DNA of 64,000 nucleotides from Flavobacteriales bacterium (GTDB taxonomy: Bacteria > Bacteroidota > Bacteroidia > Flavobacteriales > Flavobacteriaceae). Positions 35,727 through 43,308 of this stretch are shown here, piece by piece; position 1 is the stretch's first letter; each line of letters starts with the position of its first letter. Below the pieces are notes generated by a model, which saw only the letters and a program-made list of their open reading frames with translations, was not told where the DNA came from and searched no databases. The position numbers and the translations under genes were made by a program. Where the stretch lies: positions 1 through 64,000 of the forward strand of contig JAFLBS010000008.1 of NCBI GenBank assembly GCA_017303755.1, read 5' to 3'.

Positions 35727-36365
35727 ATGGAAACAGAAGAAAAAGTAGCCACAGTTTTTAGCCTGTATGATTTTTCAATCAGAGCTATAATTGATGTTTT
35801 GGCTATAGTGATTTTAGTTGGCTTGATTTATTATCCTAAGCATAAAAACAAAGACTTTATTTTCACTTTCGTACTCTTCAACATCATCAATTTCATGATT
35901 TGCTACTTGCTTGGAGCGGCTAAAATTAAAATGGGATTTGCCTTCGGACTTTTTGCTATTTTTTCCATTATTAAATACCGAACGATTGTAGTTTCCATCA
36001 AAGATATGGGTTATTTTTTCGTTTGTGTTGCATTAGGAATGCTCAATTCGTTGGCCAATTCAAGTGATGGTTTTGTGATTATGATAATGTGTAATGTGGT
36101 GATTTTGACACTAACCTTTTTCTTAGAACGATTGAATTTCATTAACAATGAGAATGTTAAAGAGATTATTTACGATAACGTACGATTAATCAAACCCGAT
36201 GTGCGCGATGAATTAATTGCCGATTTAGTGGAACGAACAGGTTTGGAAATCCATAAAGTAGAAATTGTATCAATTAATTACTTAAAAGACACCGTTCTTC
36301 TCAAAGCCTATTACTATGCAAAAGAAAGTGAAAATATGCTACCAACAACTTCTGATAATGACTAA
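35727..36365 (+). CDS. DUF4956 membrane protein
   Basis: A 212-residue protein with four hydrophobic segments in the first ~130 residues and a soluble C-terminal domain (IIYDNVRLIKPDVRDELIAD, GLEIHKVEIVSINYLKDTVLLKAYY). This matches DUF4956, a family repeatedly found next to VTC polymerases. It is 1 base after the VTC gene and overlaps the DUF2490 gene by 8 bases. The arrangement suggests a membrane channel or anchor for polyphosphate made by the polymerase. Confidence 0.82.
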   Translation: METEEKVATVFSLYDFSIRAIIDVLAIVILVGLIYYPKHKNKDFIFTFVLFNIINFMICYLLGAAKIKMGFAFGLFAIFSIIKYRTIVVSIKDMGYFFVCVALGMLNSLANSSDGFVIMIMCNVVILTLTFFLERLNFINNENVKEIIYDNVRLIKPDVRDELIADLVERTGLEIHKVEIVSINYLKDTVLLKAYYYAKESENMLPTTSDND

Positions 36366-37053
36366 GAAAATACGATTCCTTTTTTTGCTGATTGGTTGTT
36401 TTGGTTTTGCTCAAGACACTGATACGCAATTCCGTTTCAGTCCATCGGTTGATTATAAAATCAACAAAAAATGGAAAGTAGGTTTTGATTATCGTTACGC
36501 ATTGGAAAAAGATGTTTCTACTTTTCAAGCCAGTGTTTTTCAATTTTCTGGCGAGTACAAAATCAATAAAAAAATGAGTTTGGAAGCAGGTTATCGCTAC
36601 ACCACTTCATTTGAAAATGATAACCAACGTTTGTTTGCCTCGTTTATTTTTGATTATAAAATTAAGAAATTCACACTCTCATCAAGAACACGATACCAAT
36701 TCAGCACGCCTTATTTTAACACCACTTACTGGAACGAATTCAAAGAACCGAATCAATACCTTCGTCAGAAATTCACAGTAGATTACAACATACCCAAAAG
36801 TAAAGCTTCAGTTTATTTCTCTCCTGAATTTTTTATTAAATTAGAAACCAATGAAGTAAAATACCACAGAACTCGCTACCAATTTGGAAGTGATTATAAA
36901 TTAAAATTCGGAAATACAATCGGACTTTCTGTAATCTATGAAGACCGATTAAATCCAACCAAAACCGATCGTTTTATTATTACAACTAAATACAATTTAT
37001 CGATTGATGAATTGATTAAAAAGTTGAATAAAAAAGCAAAGAAAAAAGGTTAG
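36358..37053 (+). CDS. DUF2490 outer-membrane beta-barrel protein
   Basis: About 231 residues. A signal peptide (MTKKIRFLFLLIGCFGFAQ) is followed by alternating strands typical of a small barrel (FRFSPSVDYKINKKWKVGFD, MSLEAGYRYTTSF, TLSSRTRYQFSTP, GLSVIYEDRLNPTKTDRFII), matching DUF2490. It is the last gene of the VTC operon and suggests that the system spans the cell envelope. Confidence 0.8.
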   Translation: MTKKIRFLFLLIGCFGFAQDTDTQFRFSPSVDYKINKKWKVGFDYRYALEKDVSTFQASVFQFSGEYKINKKMSLEAGYRYTTSFENDNQRLFASFIFDYKIKKFTLSSRTRYQFSTPYFNTTYWNEFKEPNQYLRQKFTVDYNIPKSKASVYFSPEFFIKLETNEVKYHRTRYQFGSDYKLKFGNTIGLSVIYEDRLNPTKTDRFIITTKYNLSIDELIKKLNKKAKKKG

Positions 37054-37832
37054 ACCAAGGCTTCTTTTTGAACCAATTGCTCTTCAATTGCGTTCCATAA
37101 TCCGATTCGTTTTTCTAAAGCCAAAGCAGAAACTTCTTGAACTTCTTTCCATTTTTGTTCCGATTCGCCACACAATTCGGTAATCATTTGCATTGCCATT
37201 GGTCCGTGTTCGTCGGCATCCAATTCGATGTGACGTTCAAAATAATAAATCAATTTTGATAAATTGGTTTCTGGGAAATTCGTTTGAAAATTGCGTAAAA
37301 TTTCGGTAAACATAGTCGGAATCAAATCTTCTCTTCCGAAGGTAAAAGCGGCAGCAATTTTGTGCGGTTTTCCTTCTTCAATTACACGGAAAGTGAAATC
37401 CAAAAACGCTTTCACATTTGGGTGTAAATCACTTTGCTTTATGGATACAAAGATGTTTTGAGTGGTTTTTACATTCTCTAAAAATGCAGCAACCAAATTC
37501 GTGTCGGCGCCACATTGTTGCATCGCATCCAAATACATTTCAAAATGACTCTGACGCGTTCCATCCAATGCCAAATCAGTTTCTTCGGCCACTACAATTT
37601 CGTTGATTAAATAACGTGTTTCCGGACTTCCAACAGGCAGCCAAGGCGTTGTTGTACACGTTAATTTATTCTGTAAGGCTTTCAATAACGACATGAAATC
37701 CCAAACTGCATAAATGTGATTTTCTAGAAAACAATGCAAATCGTCTATCGTTTTTACTTTTTCGTAAAGCGAATGCTGAAGCAATTGTTGCTTCTGATGG
37801 TCGATGGATTGATTGATAATTTGAATAGTCAT
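37050..37832 (-). CDS. DUF3050 family protein
   Basis: A 260-residue cytosolic, helix-rich protein matching DUF3050, a haem-oxygenase-like fold family. Conserved-looking acidic and His positions are HCFLENHIYAVWDFMSLLK (~30), SHFEMYLDAMQQCG (~95) and HIELDADEHGPMAMQ (~205), which could hold a di-iron centre. Function is unknown. Its end overlaps the end of the convergent DUF2490 gene by 4 bases. Confidence 0.8.
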   Translation of the reverse strand: MTIQIINQSIDHQKQQLLQHSLYEKVKTIDDLHCFLENHIYAVWDFMSLLKALQNKLTCTTTPWLPVGSPETRYLINEIVVAEETDLALDGTRQSHFEMYLDAMQQCGADTNLVAAFLENVKTTQNIFVSIKQSDLHPNVKAFLDFTFRVIEEGKPHKIAAAFTFGREDLIPTMFTEILRNFQTNFPETNLSKLIYYFERHIELDADEHGPMAMQMITELCGESEQKWKEVQEVSALALEKRIGLWNAIEEQLVQKEALV

Positions 37833-37895
37833 AGCGTTTTTTTTATAATCTACGATTACAATAGGTCTTTTGGATGTAAAATGTACAACAAATGT

Positions 37896-37926
37896 AAAAA
37901 TGCTTCCCGAAATAGAGAAGCATTTT
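37896..37926. terminator. Terminator after the HAD gene
   Basis: AAAAATGCTTC / GAAGCATTTT stem. A nearly identical hairpin occurs at 38618-38648. Confidence 0.75.
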
Positions 37927-37946
37927 GTATCATTTTTAGTTATTGT

Positions 37947-38591
37947 TTAATGGGTTTTATGGAGTAATTCATGTAATTCATTCATACTAAAACAAATAGG
38001 AAAATTTTCGTCTTTAAAACGTTCGGTGTTGCCATCATTCACAAACCCGATGACATCAAATCCACCCGATTGTGCTGCTTGGATTCCGGTTGCGCTGTCT
38101 TCTACAACGATGCATTCGTGTACTTTAAATCCCATATTTTTGGCGGCGTGCAAAAAAATATCAGGTTCGGGTTTCCAACTTTGAATGTCGTACGAACTGA
38201 ATATTTTCCCTTGAAAATGATGAATCAGATTAGTAGTGGTGAGATTGCGAATGATTTTTTCCCTTGGTCCGCTTGAGGCCACACAAAACGGAATGGTAAG
38301 CGAATTTAAAAGGGCATGAATTCCGTCAATCGGTTGTAAATTCAACGCAAATTGCTCAAATGATTTTACTCTGAATTGGTGTTCAAAATCGGCTGGTAAC
38401 GATTGCCCAAATTTAGTTTCGATGTAATTTAAACTGTATTTGAGTGATTTTCCAGTAAAGTTTTCCAACGCTTCTTCGTGCGAAATTTCAATTCCCAACT
38501 CATTCGCCATTTCCGTCAAGACCGCACTCGAAATCGCCTCGCTATCTACCAAAACACCATCGCAATCAAAAATCACACATTTGTACTTCAT
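37947..38591 (-). CDS. HAD-superfamily phosphatase
   Basis: A 214-residue haloacid-dehalogenase-fold phosphatase of the beta-phosphoglucomutase/phosphoglycolate type. Motif I is CVIFDCDGVLVDSE (~5), motif II FCVASSGPREKI (~103), motif III/IV KPEPDIFLHAA and CIVVEDSATGIQAA (~165), with a helical cap between ~15 and 80. The substrate cannot be named. Confidence 0.9.
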   Translation of the reverse strand: MKYKCVIFDCDGVLVDSEAISSAVLTEMANELGIEISHEEALENFTGKSLKYSLNYIETKFGQSLPADFEHQFRVKSFEQFALNLQPIDGIHALLNSLTIPFCVASSGPREKIIRNLTTTNLIHHFQGKIFSSYDIQSWKPEPDIFLHAAKNMGFKVHECIVVEDSATGIQAAQSGGFDVIGFVNDGNTERFKDENFPICFSMNELHELLHKTH

Positions 38592-38617
38592 CTGAATTTT
38601 TTATGTTGTGTAAAAGT

Positions 38618-38648
38618 AAAAATGCTTCCCGATTAAGAGAAGCATTTT
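38618..38648. terminator. Terminator after the acyl-CoA dehydrogenase gene
   Basis: AAAAATGCTTC / GAAGCATTTT stem, sharing both arms and flanks with the hairpin at 37896-37926. Confidence 0.75.
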
Positions 38649-38654
38649 GTTTAT

Positions 38655-38696
38655 TTTTTCTTCGTACTTCGTATGTCGTATTTCGTACTTCCAACT
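38655..38696. repeat. Word-like repeat (CTTCGTACTTCGTA)
   Basis: CTTCGTACTTCGTATGTCGTATTTCGTACTTCC consists of repeats of TTCGTA-like words, between a terminator and the acyl-CoA dehydrogenase stop codon. Confidence 0.5.
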
Positions 38697-38697
38697 T

Positions 38698-39876
38698 TTA
38701 TTTAAACGCCGGAATTCCTGTAATATCCGCACCTGTAATCAACAAGTGAATGTCGTGTGTTCCTTCGTACGTGATTACACTTTCTAAGTTCATACTGTGA
38801 CGCATGATCGAATATTCGCCTGTAATTCCCATTCCGCCTAACATTTGTCGTGCTTCACGGGCAATGTGAATGGCCATATCAACATTATTTCTTTTCGCCA
38901 TCGAAATTTGAGCCGTGGTCGCCTTTCCTTCATTTCTCAACACACCCAATCTCCAAGTCAACAATTGTGCTTTGGTAATTTCAGTAATCATTTCGGCTAA
39001 TTTCTTTTGTTGTAATTGGAAACCAGCAATCGGTTTGTCAAACTGAATGCGCTCTTTTGAATAACGCAAAGCCGTATCGTAACAATCCATCGCAGCACCA
39101 ATCGCACCCCAAGCAATTCCGTAACGAGCCGAATCCAAACACATCATCGGTGCTCCAAGTCCAGATTTTCCTGGCAATAAATTTTCTTTTGGCACTTTTA
39201 CGTTGTCAAAAATCAATTCACCTGTAGCCGAAGCACGTAATGACCATTTATTGTGCGTTTCCGGAGTCGTAAAACCTTCCATACCACGCTCAACAATCAA
39301 TCCGTGAATTCTTCCTGATTCGTCTTTCGCCCAAACCACAGCAACATCAGCAAATGGCGCGTTCGAAATCCACATTTTAGCACCATTCAACAAATAATGG
39401 TCGCCCATGTCTTTGAAGTTGGTTACCATGCCACTCGGATTCGAACCGTAATCAGGCTCAGTCAATCCGAAGCAACCCATGAATTCACCCGTTGCTAACT
39501 TTGGTAAGTATTTCATGCGTTGTTCTTCGGTTCCGAATTTCCAAATCGGGTACATCACTAATGATGATTGTACCGATGAGGTTGAACGAACACCCGAATC
39601 ACCGCGCTCAATTTCTTGCATGATCAAACCATACGAAATTTGGTCTAAACCAGCACCACCGTATTGCTCTGGAATGTACGGACCAAATCCGCCAATTTCA
39701 CCCAAACCTTTAATAATTTGTTTCGGAAATTCAGCACGTTGTGCATAGTCTTCGATAATCGGAGAAACTTCGCGTTTTACCCACGCACGAGCCGAATCGC
39801 GTACTAATTTATGTTCTTCAGTTAGCAAATCATCTAACAAATAATAATCGGGAGCTTGAAATAAATCTGGTTTCAT
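38698..39876 (-). CDS. Acyl-CoA dehydrogenase, glutaryl-CoA dehydrogenase-like
   Basis: A 392-residue FAD enzyme. The region GVRSTSSVQSSLVMYPI (~95), CFGLTEPDYGSNPSGM (~137), KMWISNAPFAD and the catalytic-base segment VITYEGTHDIH (~370) follow glutaryl-CoA dehydrogenase wording, including the Arg of VRS and the Glu of YEGT. It would oxidise and probably decarboxylate glutaryl-CoA in lysine or tryptophan breakdown. The start at 39876 (MKPDLFQAPDYY) follows a TACCTTTG box at 39926-39933; the longer frame to 39942 overlaps that box. Confidence 0.88.
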   Translation of the reverse strand: MKPDLFQAPDYYLLDDLLTEEHKLVRDSARAWVKREVSPIIEDYAQRAEFPKQIIKGLGEIGGFGPYIPEQYGGAGLDQISYGLIMQEIERGDSGVRSTSSVQSSLVMYPIWKFGTEEQRMKYLPKLATGEFMGCFGLTEPDYGSNPSGMVTNFKDMGDHYLLNGAKMWISNAPFADVAVVWAKDESGRIHGLIVERGMEGFTTPETHNKWSLRASATGELIFDNVKVPKENLLPGKSGLGAPMMCLDSARYGIAWGAIGAAMDCYDTALRYSKERIQFDKPIAGFQLQQKKLAEMITEITKAQLLTWRLGVLRNEGKATTAQISMAKRNNVDMAIHIAREARQMLGGMGITGEYSIMRHSMNLESVITYEGTHDIHLLITGADITGIPAFK

Positions 39877-39925
39877 TTTTTTAATGTAAAATGTATGTTG
39901 TATAATGCTTTTACGAAAACGTTTG

Positions 39926-39933
39926 CAAAGGTA
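39926..39933 (-). promoter_or_regulatory. -7 box of the acyl-CoA dehydrogenase gene
   Basis: TACCTTTG on the minus strand, an exact TAnnTTTG match upstream of the chosen start. Confidence 0.55.
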
Positions 39934-39997
39934 AGAAAACATATTTTAGATTTTGCTCAACAAGTGTTATAAATTTTCCAATTTGTCAAACTAGCTG

Positions 39998-40018
39998 GTC
40001 ATGCTGAGCTTGTCGAAG
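39998..40018. repeat. GTCATGCTGAGCTTGTCGAAG repeat word
   Basis: A 21-base word that I know as a frequent intergenic repeat in Bacteroidetes genomes (GTCATGCTGAGC plus TTGTCGAAG). It sits in the gap before the methyltransferase gene. Confidence 0.5.
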
Positions 40019-40063
40019 TGTGAAGCTTTGTCCAGCCTTTCATTTCAAGATTTTTCCAAAAAA

Positions 40064-40165
40064 GGTGTTTTTCTAAGGCCAAAAAAGAGCTCCTAGTGTC
40101 GCTTTTTTTTGCCAAGAAAAACTACCATTTTTGTTCAAAATGCTTTCCATTCCAATCTGGGCTAG
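40064..40165 (-). repeat. TAGCCC-GAT intergenic repeat, copy 4, with long hairpin core
   Basis: On the minus strand it begins TAGCCCAGATTGGAATGG. Its core is a long imperfect inverted repeat: arms 40064-40088 and 40102-40125 (GGTgTTTTTCTaaGGC against GCCaAGAAAAACtACC), with GAGCTCCTAGTGTCGC at the tip. Confidence 0.6.
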
Positions 40166-40167
40166 GG

Positions 40168-40875
40168 CTACATCTTCAAATAAAACTCTTTTGTCAAGTT
40201 GATGTAATCGTCGGTATACTCATGACGGTTGATTTCGATTACCAATTCATCAGCTTCTAAAACGGAAAGTTCGTAGCGTTTGAAAGCGAGTAAGCTACGT
40301 ACAATTGGAGTAGTGTGCGAACCTTTTACACGTGTTACTTTTACAGGAAATAGTTCGGCTTCGGCACACAAATCAATGAATCGTTCTTCTTCTTTAAAAG
40401 GAATAATTACGGCAAAAATGCCGTTTTCAGACAGAAGTAAACTAGCTGCATCGACTAATTCTTCAAAAGGCAACGCGTCTTGAAAACGAGCTAAATCGCG
40501 TGAATCGTTGTCGGTTTTATAATTTTCAGAATAAAAGGGCGGATTGGAAATGATAATATCGTACTCGTCTTCGGGTTCGTCTACAAATTCGTCTAAACCA
40601 GCGTGAAAGCAGAACAATCGGTCACTCCACGGTGAAGCTTCAAAGTTTTCTACACATTGTTCGTAAGCATCTTCGTCAATTTCGATAGCGTCAATTTGCT
40701 CGGCTGAAGTTCGTTGAGCGAGCATTAACGACAAAATTCCTGTTCCAGCACCAATGTCCAATATTGAAAAAGGTTTGTTGTCAATTGGACACCAAGCTCC
40801 AAGCAAAACTGCATCTGTGCCTATTTTCATGGCGCAACGATCTTGGTGGATGGAGAATTGTTTGAATTGGAACAT
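40168..40875 (-). CDS. tRNA1(Val) A37 N6-methyltransferase-like (TrmN6 type)
   Basis: A 235-residue SAM-dependent methyltransferase. The SAM motif ILDIGAGTGILSLMLAQR (~40), IDAIEIDEDAYEQC, and the N6-adenine signature IIISNPPFYSE (~110) are present, together with the family's N-terminal FKQFSIHQDRCAMKIGTDAVLLGAW. It probably methylates A37 of tRNA-Val. The reading frame ends in repeat copy 4. Confidence 0.9.
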   Translation of the reverse strand: MFQFKQFSIHQDRCAMKIGTDAVLLGAWCPIDNKPFSILDIGAGTGILSLMLAQRTSAEQIDAIEIDEDAYEQCVENFEASPWSDRLFCFHAGLDEFVDEPEDEYDIIISNPPFYSENYKTDNDSRDLARFQDALPFEELVDAASLLLSENGIFAVIIPFKEEERFIDLCAEAELFPVKVTRVKGSHTTPIVRSLLAFKRYELSVLEADELVIEINRHEYTDDYINLTKEFYLKM

Positions 40876-40892
40876 AAGATACGCTTCGCTTT

Positions 40893-40960
40893 TAGATTTT
40901 TAGACTTCTTAGACTCGCTTCGCTCTTGGATTATAAGATTGTAAGATTTTAAGATAAGTG
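40893..40960. repeat. Word-like repeats (TTAGACTTCTTAGACT / TAAGATTGTAAGA)
   Basis: Repeated words TTAGACTTCTTAGACT and TAAGATTGTAAGATTTTAAGAT form the region upstream of the methyltransferase gene. They share the TCTAAG/CTTAGA wording of the repeat at 34178-34300 and of 41064-41096. Confidence 0.5.
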
Positions 40961-40981
40961 TATTTTGGAATTGGATTGCCC

Positions 40982-41056
40982 TAGCCCTGATGGAAGCGGC
41001 ATCCTTTTTTGGAGTGCAACGGAGAAAAAGATACAGCGGACAGCAGGAAATAGCTT
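40982..41056 (+). repeat. TAGCCC-GAT intergenic repeat, copy 5
   Basis: It starts TAGCCCTGATGGAAGCGGCATCC, has a short A/T hairpin around GGAGTGCAACGGAG, and ends GATACAGCGGACAGCAGG then AAATAGCTTC. This is the clearest copy and defines the two ends of the element. Confidence 0.65.
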
Positions 41057-41091
41057 CAAAAAATCTAACATTCTAAGTCAGTCTAAGAAGT

Positions 41092-41616
41092 CTACAAGTA
41101 CATTTCCACCAAACCTTCTGGCAAATTCATCACGACTTTTTTGTTTTCACGGTCAATTTTTACCAAAAACTGATCGATCATAGGAACGAGGATTTCAACG
41201 TTGCCGTTGATTACTTCAAAAAGTGGTTGCGCGGCGGTATCATTAATGGAAACAATTTTTCCGAAAACACCCAATCGTTGATCTTCGATTTCGAAACCAA
41301 TTACTTCATGAAAATAAAATTTATTCCCTTCTAATTTGGGGAGCATTGAAATCGGTAAGTAGATTTCGCAACCCATAATTTCATCGGCATCGGCTTCGGT
41401 ATCGACGTCTTCAAATTTTGTTTTGAGGAAGTCGTTTTTGTGTAGTGAGGAATGTTCAATAAAAAATGGAACCAGATTTTTGTTGAACTCAACAAATACT
41501 GATTCCATATTTTCATATAATTCGGGTTCGTCGGTATCTAAATAGATAAGGACTTCTCCTTTGAAACTAAACTTTTTAGCGATTTTGCCGAGATAAAAAC
41601 AATCGTCTTTACGCAT
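41092..41616 (-). CDS. rimM: Ribosome maturation factor RimM
   Basis: About 174 residues from the ATG at 41616 (MRKDDCFYLGKIAKKFSFKG). The N-terminal RimM domain and the PRC-barrel region (KLEGNKFYFHEVIGFEIEDQ, LGVFGKIVSIND, NGNVEILVPMIDQFL) are present. RimM helps mature the 30S head and binds S19. It lies 13 bases after rpsP, the classic S16-RimM arrangement. The longer upstream frame is a shadow of the S16 tail. Confidence 0.93.
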   Translation of the reverse strand: MRKDDCFYLGKIAKKFSFKGEVLIYLDTDEPELYENMESVFVEFNKNLVPFFIEHSSLHKNDFLKTKFEDVDTEADADEIMGCEIYLPISMLPKLEGNKFYFHEVIGFEIEDQRLGVFGKIVSINDTAAQPLFEVINGNVEILVPMIDQFLVKIDRENKKVVMNLPEGLVEMYL

Positions 41617-41629
41617 TATCGCCACTGTA

Positions 41630-42310
41630 TTAAGCTTCTGCTTCTTCGCTAGCTTCGTCAGCAGCCGGAGCTTCTTCTGTAGCAGCTTCCACTTCTGGAG
41701 CAACTTCAGCAACCGCTTCTTCAGCTGGAGCTTCTGTTTCTGGAGCTTCAGTAACTTCAGCAACAGTTTCTTCTACAGTGTTTTCAACTGTTTCAGTAAC
41801 TTCTGCAACTGTTTCTTCAGCAACCGCTTCTACTTCTTCAGCAACTTCTTCTACTGTTTCAGCAGCAGCAGCTTTAGCAAGACGTTTTTCGTTAGCTTCT
41901 TTTTCAGCTTTTAATGCTTTGGCTTTAGCTTCTGCTTGTTTTTTAGACAATCCGTCTTTTTTAGCATCTACTTTACCTACTTTTTCTTCTAACCATTTTG
42001 CTAATTTAGCATCAGCTTGTTCTTGAGTTAAAGCACCTTTACGAACTCCGCCATCTAAGTGGTGTTTCAATAAAGCACCTTTATACGAAAGAATAGCTCT
42101 AGCCGTATCAGTTGGTTGTGCTCCATTGTGTAACCATTGAACTGCTTTGTCAAGGTTTAAATCAATAATAGCTGGGTTAGCTGTTGGATTGTAAGTTCCT
42201 AATTTTTCTAAGAATCTACCATCTCTTTTTGCGCGTGCATCTGCAGCAACAATCCAATAAAAAGGTTTCCCTTTTTTACCGTGTCTTTGTAATCTAATTT
42301 TTACTGACAT
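41630..42310 (-). CDS. rpsP: 30S ribosomal protein S16 with long Ala/Glu/Val tail
   Basis: A 226-residue S16. The first ~85 residues are the ribosomal domain (SVKIRLQRHGKKGKPFYWIV, GRFLEKLGTYNP, QPTDTARAILSYKGALLKHH). Then comes a basic helical linker (~100-145) and a low-complexity acidic tail (~148-226) of Ala, Glu, Val and Thr with repeats such as EEVEAVAEETVAEV. Flavobacterial S16 proteins are known to carry extra C-terminal sequence, but this tail is long. It lies upstream of rimM. Confidence 0.93.
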   Translation of the reverse strand: MSVKIRLQRHGKKGKPFYWIVAADARAKRDGRFLEKLGTYNPTANPAIIDLNLDKAVQWLHNGAQPTDTARAILSYKGALLKHHLDGGVRKGALTQEQADAKLAKWLEEKVGKVDAKKDGLSKKQAEAKAKALKAEKEANEKRLAKAAAAETVEEVAEEVEAVAEETVAEVTETVENTVEETVAEVTEAPETEAPAEEAVAEVAPEVEAATEEAPAADEASEEAEA

Positions 42311-42328
42311 AATCTTTTTGATTAATTT

Positions 42329-42343
42329 GAGGTACTCGACCTC
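42329..42343 (-). promoter_or_regulatory. Hairpin in the rpsP leader
   Basis: GAGGT and ACCTC pair around a 5-base loop in the 5' leader of rpsP, between the promoter and the start codon. It could be an autoregulatory site, which is not proven. Confidence 0.35.
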
Positions 42344-42357
42344 TGTTATTTAGGGCG

Positions 42358-42384
42358 CAAATATACAAAACTTTTTGATTCAAA
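42358..42384 (-). promoter_or_regulatory. rpsP promoter
   Basis: On the minus strand TTTG (42384-42381) is followed by TATATTTG (42365-42358) with a 19-base step between their first bases, a textbook Bacteroidetes sigma-A promoter. Confidence 0.75.
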
Positions 42385-42447
42385 CTACTCATCAGTTGTA
42401 AAAGTTATTTTTTTAGTTAAATTACTATGACAATTCATTAAAAAAAC

Positions 42448-42455
42448 TATTTTTG
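42448..42455 (+). promoter_or_regulatory. -7 box of the GxGY-insert lipoprotein gene
   Basis: TATTTTTG, 22 bases before the ATG at 42477. It excludes the longer in-frame start at 42453. Confidence 0.6.
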
Positions 42456-42476
42456 TGGTTATTAATAAAGATTACT

Positions 42477-43172
42477 ATGAAAAAATTATTTTCAATATTA
42501 GCTTTGGCTTTACTTTTCTCTTCGTGTGAGGAAGATGTCAAATTAAACGACCCAGGTTTTCAGGCTTTTAGAGATGATGTATTGTTTAGAGGATTACAAG
42601 TGACAGCATACCGTTCGGGTAGTGGAGCAATAAGAATTGAAGCATTGGCAGAAGACCAAGAGCTAACCTTACACATGTCAAACTCGATAAGAGGAACATA
42701 TTATTTAGCGTCAACAAATGTTAACAATTGGGCTGAATACACTTCATCATTTGATGATATAGTTGTTGATTATTCAACCAGAGAGTCTTTTGAGCCCATC
42801 ACTGGAATTGCTAATGCTATTTTAATTGGAGGTACAGGTTATGTATCAAGCAATTTAGTGGGAACTACTAATACAGGTAATGGAAGCGGAATGTCGGTAA
42901 AAACTACGGCCGTTGATGGAGTTATCAAATCAGTTAAAATTGTAAATTCGGGTTCTAATTATCAAGCAGGTGATATTATCACCATAAATGGAGGTGATAA
43001 TAACGCTAAATTTAGAATATTAAGTGAAATCAAGATTGATAAATATGAGAACGGTTTAATCTCAGGTTCGTTCAAGTTAAACCTTAAAAACATTTACGAT
43101 AATCCTTTCGGGCAAGAGTTGGTGAATTTCCAAAATGGAGCTTTTTACAACATTCCTGTTGTGCAAGAATAA
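42477..43172 (+). CDS. Lipoprotein with phage-like Gly-rich insert
   Basis: A 231-residue lipoprotein: signal ends LLFSSC (Cys 17) and is followed by EEDVKLNDPGFQAF. The flanks look like the DUF6252-type lipoproteins of flavobacteria (tentative). Between residues ~115 and 180 lies a separate Gly/Ser-rich unit (GTGYVSSNLVG, SGMSVKTTAVDGVIKSVKIV, SGSNYQAGDIITINGG) that resembles the repeated modules of phage baseplate and tail proteins. The protein is probably at the outer membrane. A perfect terminator hairpin follows. Confidence 0.7.
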   Translation: MKKLFSILALALLFSSCEEDVKLNDPGFQAFRDDVLFRGLQVTAYRSGSGAIRIEALAEDQELTLHMSNSIRGTYYLASTNVNNWAEYTSSFDDIVVDYSTRESFEPITGIANAILIGGTGYVSSNLVGTTNTGNGSGMSVKTTAVDGVIKSVKIVNSGSNYQAGDIITINGGDNNAKFRILSEIKIDKYENGLISGSFKLNLKNIYDNPFGQELVNFQNGAFYNIPVVQE

Positions 43173-43194
43173 ATCTGTCAATCCTAATAATTAC

Positions 43195-43228
43195 AAACCG
43201 TTGTGTAACAAACACAACGGTTTTTTTG
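43195..43228 (+). terminator. Terminator after the lipoprotein gene
   Basis: AAACCGTTGTGT and ACACAACGGTTT form a perfect 12-bp stem with a T run. Confidence 0.85.
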
Positions 43229-43308
43229 TTAATAATCAATTAATTACAAAAAGATAGTGGCTTTCGTTTTATTTAGCTTACCTTTACGCAGAATTTTAAA
43301 ATTTACAT

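Noticed and set aside
41617-41763. N-terminal extension of RimM
   Set aside because: It is the rpsP tail read in another frame (Leu/Lys-only composition); the conserved RimM start is at 41616.
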